Shown one piece after another: positions 58,878 to 64,000 of a stretch of DNA of 64,000 bases. Below the pieces are notes generated by a model. It was not told where the DNA came from and ran no database searches. It was given only the letters and a program-made list of their open reading frames with translations. Origin of the DNA: Falsiroseomonas stagni DSM 19981 (GTDB taxonomy: Bacteria; Pseudomonadota; Alphaproteobacteria; Acetobacterales; Acetobacteraceae); contig NZ_FOSQ01000001.1 in the NCBI RefSeq assembly GCF_900114315.1, positions 846,202 through 910,201 on the forward strand, given 5' to 3'. Each line of letters opens with the position of its first letter. Positions within the stretch are counted from its first letter, which is position 1. The position numbers and the translations under genes were made by a program.

Positions 58878-59885
58878 TCAGGCGGCCGGGGCGACCGGCG
58901 GATCGTTGCGGGTCTTCCACAGGCTGTAGAAGATGCCGCCCGCGATCATTGCCAGGGTGACGCCGAGCGAGATGGCCGGGTCCACCTTACCGAAGATCTG
59001 GTTCCAGAAGATCTTGCCGCCGATGAACACCAGCACCATCGCGAGCGCGAACTTCAGGTAGTGGAAGCGGTGCACCATGGCGGCCAGCGCGAAGTACAGG
59101 GCGCGCAGGCCGAGGATGGCCATGATGTTCGCGGTGTAGACGACGAAGGTGTCGGTCGTGATCGCGAAGATCGCCGGCACGCTGTCCACCGCGAAGACGA
59201 GGTCGGCGATGTTGATGACGACCAGCGCCAGGAAGAGCGGCGTCGCCCAGGCGACGACCTTGCCGGTCTTCGGGTCGGGCTGGCGGACGAAGAACTTCTC
59301 GCCATGCAGCTCGTCCGTCACCCGCATGCGCTTCTTGAGGAAGCGCACGACCGGGTTCTTGGACACGTCCTGGTCGCCTTCCGGCACCACCAGCATCTTG
59401 ATGCCGGTCGCGATCAGGAAGGCGCCGAAGACGTAGAGGATCCAGCTGTATTCCTGCACCAGGGCGGCACCGATGCCGATCATGATGCCGCGCAGCACGA
59501 TGACGGCGATGATGCCCCAGACGAGCGCGCGGTACTGGTACTTCCGCGGGATGGCGAAGAAGCCGAAGATCAGGCTGATGACGAAGACGTTGTCGATGGA
59601 CAGCGCCTTTTCGATGAAGAAGCCGGTGAAGTAGGTCAGGCCGGCATGGGTGCCGTCTTCCGTGGTGATGTAGCCGGCATCATAGGCCCACCAGATCGCG
59701 CCGCCGTACATCATGGCGAAGCCGATGTAGAAGGCGGAGAGCTTGAGGCTTTCCGCGATCCCCATCTCCTTGTCGTCCTTGTGCAGCACGCCCAGGTCGA
59801 AGGCGAGCAGCGTGAAGACGATGGTGAAGAAACCGGCCCACATCCAGACCGGCTTGCCGATCCACTCGGCCATCAGGAATTCCAT
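58878..59885 (-). CDS. TerC/Alx-family integral membrane protein
   Basis: Membrane protein of 335 aa of the TerC family (metal exporters or transporters of the Mn2+/tellurite-resistance group). About nine helices. The family metal-binding motifs are present: GFFIEKALSIDNVFVISLIF, with the aspartates in the helix, and IADLVFAVDSVPAIFAITTD followed by TFVVYTANIMAILGLRALYF. The ATG at 59885 has GGAG upstream. A Mn2+ riboswitch (yybP-ykoY) precedes some of these genes; I saw none here. Ends in the strong hairpin at 58814. Confidence 0.93.
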   Translation of the reverse strand: MEFLMAEWIGKPVWMWAGFFTIVFTLLAFDLGVLHKDDKEMGIAESLKLSAFYIGFAMMYGGAIWWAYDAGYITTEDGTHAGLTYFTGFFIEKALSIDNVFVISLIFGFFAIPRKYQYRALVWGIIAVIVLRGIMIGIGAALVQEYSWILYVFGAFLIATGIKMLVVPEGDQDVSKNPVVRFLKKRMRVTDELHGEKFFVRQPDPKTGKVVAWATPLFLALVVINIADLVFAVDSVPAIFAITTDTFVVYTANIMAILGLRALYFALAAMVHRFHYLKFALAMVLVFIGGKIFWNQIFGKVDPAISLGVTLAMIAGGIFYSLWKTRNDPPVAPAA

Positions 59886-60418
59886 GCTCTATCGCTCCGG
59901 ACCGATGGGGCCAACCCGTGGGGATGGCCGCAAGGCGTGATTGGGGTGTCCCGGCGCGGACACGATCCGGGCCGGGTCGTGCGTTGTTCTCTGGCGATCC
60001 GACATCGCGGCGGGCGCGGCGGGCCTAAGGCGCGCGGCGCCCGAACGCCAGAGGGGCCCGGATCGGCGCCGTGATAGGGGAGGCATTACGCGTAAGCAAT
60101 CCCTGATCCATCAAAATCGGCCTCGAACGCGGGTCACTTTTCGGATTCCGGCCCTATGCCGGCATCATGCGGGCAAAAGGTTAACCGCACCCCTATGCCG
60201 GGCGCTGCTGGGTGTGGCGGGCAGCGCGGCGTCGTGCCGGGCAGGAGAGGCCGGGGTTGCAGCGAAATGGCATCCCCCCCGTTGTGTGAAGATGACGGAC
60301 ACGCCATGTGTCTGTTTGCGCCGGGCGGGGACGCGCACTAGTCTCCCGCCTGGAAATTGTCCGGCCCGCCCCAGGGGTTCACCCTGGAGGCAGGCCCCTT
60401 TGGGATCGAGGCGTCACG
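59886..60418. other. 533-bp divergent intergenic region
   Basis: Between the TerC gene and tatA, read outward in both directions. No gene is convincing; the + frame from 59941 is open only by composition. It holds palindromic GC sequence around 59995-60060 and a small hairpin GACAC-gccat-GTGTC at about 60297-60311. The stretch 60100-60180 is less GC-rich and likely contains promoters. No standard promoter could be placed confidently. Confidence 0.4.
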
Positions 60419-60703
60419 ATGGGTTCCTTCAGCATCTGGCACTGGCTCGTGGTGCTGCTGGTCATCCTGCTGCTCTTCGGCAGCGGCAAGATCAGCGGCC
60501 TGATGGGCGACCTGGCCAAGGGCATTAAGTCCTTCAAGCAGAACATGAAGGAAGACGACGTGAAGGACGCCTCCATGGCGGCCGACCCGGCGGCGCAGAC
60601 CCCCGCGCAGCCGGCCGGCTCCATCGCCGCGCCGGGCGCCCCGCAAGGCGCGCAGACGACCGGCACGGCGCAGGCCGCCAACCCGTCCCGCCCCGCCGCC
60701 TGA
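60419..60703 (+). CDS. tatA: Sec-independent translocase TatA
   Basis: Twin-arginine translocase pore subunit of 94 aa. N-terminal helix [17 protein letters not shown], followed by the hinge and amphipathic helix [20 protein letters not shown]; the FGSGK motif is a close variant of FGxxKLP. An acidic patch (EDD) and an Ala/Pro tail follow. It stands alone; tatB and tatC are not in the window. Several proteins here have RR signals that could use it (binding protein 31493, Bug 56560, DsbA-like 7974). Confidence 0.93.
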   Translation: MGSFSIWHWLVVLLVILLLFGSGKISGLMGDLAKGIKSFKQNMKEDDVKDASMAADPAAQTPAQPAGSIAAPGAPQGAQTTGTAQAANPSRPAA

Positions 60704-60870
60704 TCGGCGGGCGCCCGGGCAACGCCCAGGCGCAGCCCCGGTCCGGGGCGTGGTTGATGATAGCCGCCGGCGGCCCTAGGGTGCCGGCGCAATGACGAGC
60801 CCCGTCCGATGGCGGGGCCGCGCGCCGACCCCGTCGCCGGGGCCGGCGCGTCGCGTTTGGGGGGTCTTCC

Positions 60871-62889
60871 ATGGTCAATCCGCCGGCAACGAACGGCCAA
60901 GGGCAGGCTGCGCCCGCTTCGGCGGAGGGTGTGGTCGCCATCGACGACATGGAATTCGCCTCCGCCCGCCGGGACCTGGCGGGCTGGCAGGGCCTGGCCT
61001 GGCGGGCGGCGGCGGCGGGCTTCGTGCTCTGGCACCTCTGGATCCTGCTGGTCGATCCGGTCGATCCCACCATCTCCCGCGCCGTGCATGTCTTCCTGGG
61101 CGCGGCGCTGGGCTTCGCGCTGTTCGCGCCGCGCGCCGTCGGTGCCGGCGAGGTCGAACGCCGGGTGCCCTGGTATGACTGGGCGCTGATGATCCCGTGC
61201 CTGCTGGTGCCCGCCCACTACATCCTGGACGCGGACGGGATCGAGATGCGGTCCTTCATGGGGCCCAACTGGCAGGACCTGCTGGCGAGTGGCGTCGGCA
61301 TGGCGCTGGTACTGGAATTCGCGCGCCGCACGGCGGGCGCGGTGATGCCGCTGATCGCCATCGTCTTCATCGCCTATTGCTTCGTCGGCCCCTGGATGCC
61401 CGGCATCCTCTACCACCGCGGCGTCGCCTGGGATCAGGTGCTGGTGGAGCTGTTCGGCAACAACGGCGTGCTGGGGACCATCATCCAGGTCTCGGCCAGC
61501 TTCATCATCCTCTTCGTCACCTTCGCCGCCTTCCTCCAGGCCTCCAAGGCCGGCGACTACTTCAACGACTTCGCGCTGGCCCTGGTGGGGCGCGCCCGCG
61601 GCGGGCCGGCCAAGGTCACGGTGGTGTCCGGCATCCTCTTCGGCACCATCTCCGGCAGCGCGGTGGCCAATGTCGTCGCCTCCGGCGCCTTCACCATCCC
61701 GATGATGCGGCGCGTGGGCTATGACCGGGAAACGGCGGCGGCGGTGGAAGCGACCAGCTCCACAGGTGGCCAGATCACGCCCCCCGTCATGGGGGCGGGC
61801 GCCTTCATTATGGCGGAGGTGCTGGGCCGCGCCTATGCCGACATCGCGCTGGCGGGGCTGATCCCGGCGCTGCTCTTCTACCTCGCCAACTACATCCATT
61901 GCGACCTGAACGCCCGCAAGGCCGGCATCCGCGGCCTGCCGCGGGAGGAGTTGCCGCGCTGGGTCGATCTCGGCCGCCGTGCCTACATGGCGGCGCCGCT
62001 GGTGCTGCTGATCGTCATCCTGCTGATGGGCTATTCGCCCTTCCGCGCCGCCGCCATCGGCATCGCCGCCACCATCGTCATCATGCTGGGCACCGCGCTG
62101 GTGCACCGCATGGCGCTGCGTGGCGAAGGGATCGGCGGCGCCATCGGCGGCGCGGCGTGGGAGACGCTGAAGGCCATCGAGGCCGCGCTGAGCGGTTCGG
62201 CGAAGGAGACGATGCAGCTGATTGCTGTCTGCGCCGCGGCGGGCATCGTCGCCGGCGTCATCGGCCTGACCGGCGTGGGCGGCCGCTTCGCCACCATGCT
62301 GCTCGACATCGCCGGCGCCTCCGTCTTCCTCGCCATGCTCTTCGCCATGGTGGTGGCGATCATCCTCGGCATGGGGGTGCCGACCACGGCGGCCTATGCC
62401 ATCGCCGCCGCCGTGGTGGCGCCGGGGCTGATCCGGATCGGCGTCGATCCGCTCGTCGCCCACATGTTCATCTTCTACTTCGCCATCCTGTCGGCCATCA
62501 CGCCGCCGGTGGCGCTTGCCAGCTTCGCCGCCGCCTCCATGGCGGGCGCCGACATGTGGCGTACCAGCGTCATCGCGGTGAAACTCGGGCTCGCCACCTT
62601 CATCGTGCCCTTCATGTTCTGGCTGTCCCCTGCGCTGCTGGCGCAGGGGGATCTGCTGCCCATCCTGCAATCCTTCGTCACCGCCGGCCTCGGCGTCTGG
62701 CTGCTGGCGTGCTCGACCGAGGGCTGGATGATGAACGGCCACCTGCCGCTGCCGCTCCGCCTGGCCGCCGCCGCCGGGGGGCTCGCGCTGATGATCCCGG
62801 AAGGCATCACGGATGTCGCGGGGCTTGCCATCTGCGCCGGCCTGGTCTTCTGGCAGCGCCGGACCTTCCCGGAGGAGCGGCTGGCTTGA
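60871..62889 (+). CDS. TRAP transporter fused permease (4TM/12TM), TAXI type
   Basis: Fused DctQ-DctM permease of 672 aa with about 16-17 helices. It opens with a soluble tail, then a small-subunit-like part (AVHVFLGAALGFALFAPRAV), and the large subunit with PPVMGAGAFIMAEVLGRAYA and the repeated SGSAVANVVASGAFTIPMMR. The middle and late signatures (VGLTGVGGRFATMLLD, ILGMGVPTTAAYAIAAAVVA, PLVAHMFIFYFAILSAITPP) are typical. The periplasmic receptor (TAXI) is not adjacent. Its stop overlaps the start of mtnB (TTGA), so its substrate probably relates to methylthioribulose salvage. Confidence 0.92.
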   Translation: MVNPPATNGQGQAAPASAEGVVAIDDMEFASARRDLAGWQGLAWRAAAAGFVLWHLWILLVDPVDPTISRAVHVFLGAALGFALFAPRAVGAGEVERRVPWYDWALMIPCLLVPAHYILDADGIEMRSFMGPNWQDLLASGVGMALVLEFARRTAGAVMPLIAIVFIAYCFVGPWMPGILYHRGVAWDQVLVELFGNNGVLGTIIQVSASFIILFVTFAAFLQASKAGDYFNDFALALVGRARGGPAKVTVVSGILFGTISGSAVANVVASGAFTIPMMRRVGYDRETAAAVEATSSTGGQITPPVMGAGAFIMAEVLGRAYADIALAGLIPALLFYLANYIHCDLNARKAGIRGLPREELPRWVDLGRRAYMAAPLVLLIVILLMGYSPFRAAAIGIAATIVIMLGTALVHRMALRGEGIGGAIGGAAWETLKAIEAALSGSAKETMQLIAVCAAAGIVAGVIGLTGVGGRFATMLLDIAGASVFLAMLFAMVVAIILGMGVPTTAAYAIAAAVVAPGLIRIGVDPLVAHMFIFYFAILSAITPPVALASFAAASMAGADMWRTSVIAVKLGLATFIVPFMFWLSPALLAQGDLLPILQSFVTAGLGVWLLACSTEGWMMNGHLPLPLRLAAAAGGLALMIPEGITDVAGLAICAGLVFWQRRTFPEERLA

Positions 62890-63497
62890 TTCCTGACCAT
62901 GTCGAGGTCGCCATCATCGAGGTCGGCCGCCGCCTGGACCGGCAGGGGCTGGTGCCGGCGACGGCGGGCAATTTCTCCATCCGGCTGGATGCGCGGACGC
63001 TCGCTGTCACCGTCTCCGGCCGCCACAAGGGGTTTCTGCGCCCCGGTGACGTCATGGTGGTGGACATCGACGGCCGCCCGCTGACGGCGGGCAAGCGCAG
63101 CTCCGCCGAGACCCTGCTCCATTGCGGCATCTACCGCCGTTTCCCGGAAGCGGGCGCCGTGCTGCACGGCCATTCCATCGCCAACACCGTCATGTCCCGC
63201 GCGGCGGAGGGTGAATCCATCACGCTGGCGGGATACGAGTTGCTGAAAGCCTTCCCCGGATTGCCGACGCATGAGGCGGAAATCGCTGTCCCGGTGGTGG
63301 AGAACGACCAGGATATTCCCCGCATGCAGCAGGGGCTGGACCTGCTGTGGGACGGCATGGCAGAGCCGCCCCCGGGCTACTTGATCCGCGGCCATGGCTC
63401 CTATGTCTGGGCCGCCGACATGCCGGGGGCGCTGGCGCGCCTCGAAGCCCTGGAATTCATGCTGGCCTGCGAGATGCAGGAAAGGAGGATGCGATGA
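62886..63497 (+). CDS. mtnB: Methylthioribulose-1-phosphate dehydratase (class II aldolase/adducin fold)
   Basis: Enzyme of 203 aa that dehydrates methylthioribulose-1-phosphate in methionine salvage. Zn ligands are His94, His96 (VLHGHSIAN) and His170 (YLIRGHGSYVWA), and the N-terminal TAGNFSIRLDARTLAVTVSG is standard for MtnB. No ATG is available before the conserved region; a TTG at 62886 overlaps the TRAP stop (TTGA) and is taken as start, so translation is probably coupled. The stop overlaps mtnD (ATGA), confirming one operon. Confidence 0.9.
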   Translation: MIPDHVEVAIIEVGRRLDRQGLVPATAGNFSIRLDARTLAVTVSGRHKGFLRPGDVMVVDIDGRPLTAGKRSSAETLLHCGIYRRFPEAGAVLHGHSIANTVMSRAAEGESITLAGYELLKAFPGLPTHEAEIAVPVVENDQDIPRMQQGLDLLWDGMAEPPPGYLIRGHGSYVWAADMPGALARLEALEFMLACEMQERRMR

Positions 63498-64000
63498 GCC
63501 GCCTGACCATCTGGGACGCCTCGTCCAACAGCCAGGTCCTGGTGACGGAGGACCCCGCCGAGATCGCCGGCAACCTCAAGGCGATCGGCGTGCGGTTCGA
63601 GCAATGGCCGAGGGCCGACCTGCCGGCGGATGCGGATGCGGACGCCATCCTGGCCGCCTACCGCCCGCAGCTGGATGCCTTCCTGTCCAGCACCGGCGCC
63701 GGCACGGCCGATGTCATCAAGCTGACGCCGGACCACCCGATGAAGGATGCGATGCGCGCCAAGTTCCTGTCGGAACACACGCATACCGAGGACGAGGTCC
63801 GCTTCTTCCACGCCGGTACCGGCAATTTCGTGCTGCATGTGGATGGGAAGGTCTTCGACGCGCATTGCGGCCCAGGCGACCTCATCAGCGTCCCCGCCAA
63901 TTCCAGGCACTGGTTCGATGCGGGGACGGAGCCGAACTTCGCCGTCGTCCGCGTCTTCACCGACACCACCGGCTGGACGCCGCACTACACCGGCACCGAC
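63494..64000 (+). CDS. mtnD: Acireductone dioxygenase (3' end outside window)
   Basis: ARD enzyme of which the first 169 residues are in the window with no stop reached. Metal ligands are His95, His97, Glu101 (SEHTHTEDEVRFFHAG) and His139 (PANSRHWFDAG). It converts the acireductone to the methionine precursor 2-keto-4-methylthiobutyrate (Fe2+ form) or to methylthiopropionate, formate and CO (Ni2+ form). It is coupled to mtnB by an ATGA overlap. Roughly ten or more C-terminal residues probably lie beyond the edge, possibly followed by mtnC. Confidence 0.94.
   Translation, partial: MSRLTIWDASSNSQVLVTEDPAEIAGNLKAIGVRFEQWPRADLPADADADAILAAYRPQLDAFLSSTGAGTADVIKLTPDHPMKDAMRAKFLSEHTHTEDEVRFFHAGTGNFVLHVDGKVFDAHCGPGDLISVPANSRHWFDAGTEPNFAVVRVFTDTTGWTPHYTGTD

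Noticed and set aside
59886-60100. Manganese (yybP-ykoY) riboswitch before the TerC gene
   Set aside because: I looked for its conserved GGGGAGUA and GCCG core on the minus strand and did not find them in order.
59941-60528. 195-aa plus-strand ORF in the terC/tatA gap
   Set aside because: No RBS, no family resemblance, and it overlaps the tatA start in another frame; the tatA frame begins with a typical membrane helix at 60419.
63401-63985. 194-aa minus-strand ORF at the right edge
   Set aside because: Antisense to mtnB/mtnD, which show intact metal ligands and coupled starts.

Overview
The window is very GC-rich (about 70 % by eye) and densely packed. It looks like chromosomal DNA of an alphaproteobacterium of the Acetobacteraceae, most like Roseomonas and relatives. 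Supporting signs are a separate F0 ATP synthase operon with a b' subunit, a DUF3126 protein, an smc/thioredoxin/dciA/mutY block, a glycine riboswitch before gcvTHP, two tripartite-tricarboxylate (Bug) binding proteins, and a very strong GC bias in third codon positions that creates long antisense shadow ORFs. No phage, transposase, integrase, CRISPR array or rRNA was seen.

Layout. 1-9.1 kb: end of nhaA, a chemoreceptor, a VOC protein, then smc, a DsbA-like protein and dciA on the minus strand, with mutY diverging from dciA. 10.3-13 kb: the F0 operon atpI-B-E-F'-F, closed by an intrinsic terminator. 13-19.3 kb: a secreted RTX/VCBS-repeat protein, a peptide-type ABC binding protein, a GNAT-Nudix pair, a YHS protein, and an ECF sigma factor with its NrsF-type membrane anti-sigma factor. 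19.3-24.2 kb: a nested inverted-repeat element and then gcvT-gcvH-gcvP behind a tandem glycine riboswitch. 24.2-26.9 kb: apaG, a LysE exporter, and metZ with an unusual C-terminal tail and a SAM-II-like leader. 26.99 kb: tRNA-Gly(CCC). 27-30.2 kb: a three-gene surface-polysaccharide cluster.

30.4-36 kb: a plus-strand operon-like run consisting of a 2OG-Fe(II) oxygenase, a complete polyamine-type ABC importer (binding protein, ATPase, two permeases) and an isochorismatase-family hydrolase. 36-37.6 kb: a BLUF photoreceptor-like protein converging on a one-chain cobalt-type nitrile hydratase that fuses the N-terminal half of the beta subunit to the alpha subunit through a His-Asp tract. 37.7-44 kb: a Bug binding protein, small conserved proteins, an MFS transporter, a DsbD/ScsB-like thiol reductase and a DUF4189 protein. 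44-53.6 kb: hrpB, a lipoprotein hydrolase, an HtrA-like protease, a legumain-like (C13) protein, a two-component system and an MFS transporter.

53.8-57.6 kb: a class III CoA-transferase coupled to an HMG-CoA-lyase-like enzyme, a CHAP lipoprotein and a second Bug protein. 57.6-60.7 kb: a GT4 glycosyltransferase, a TerC membrane protein and tatA. 60.9-64 kb: a fused TRAP transporter translationally coupled to mtnB and mtnD of methionine salvage; mtnD runs off the right edge.

The most unusual items are the nitrile hydratase fusion, the BLUF protein lacking its semi-conserved Trp, the mirrored intergenic repeat at 19.3 kb, the Kdo-transferase-like protein of the polysaccharide cluster, the extended MetZ and the coupled TRAP-mtn operon. 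All functional calls rest on reading the translated sequences and recalled family motifs; no database search was run.
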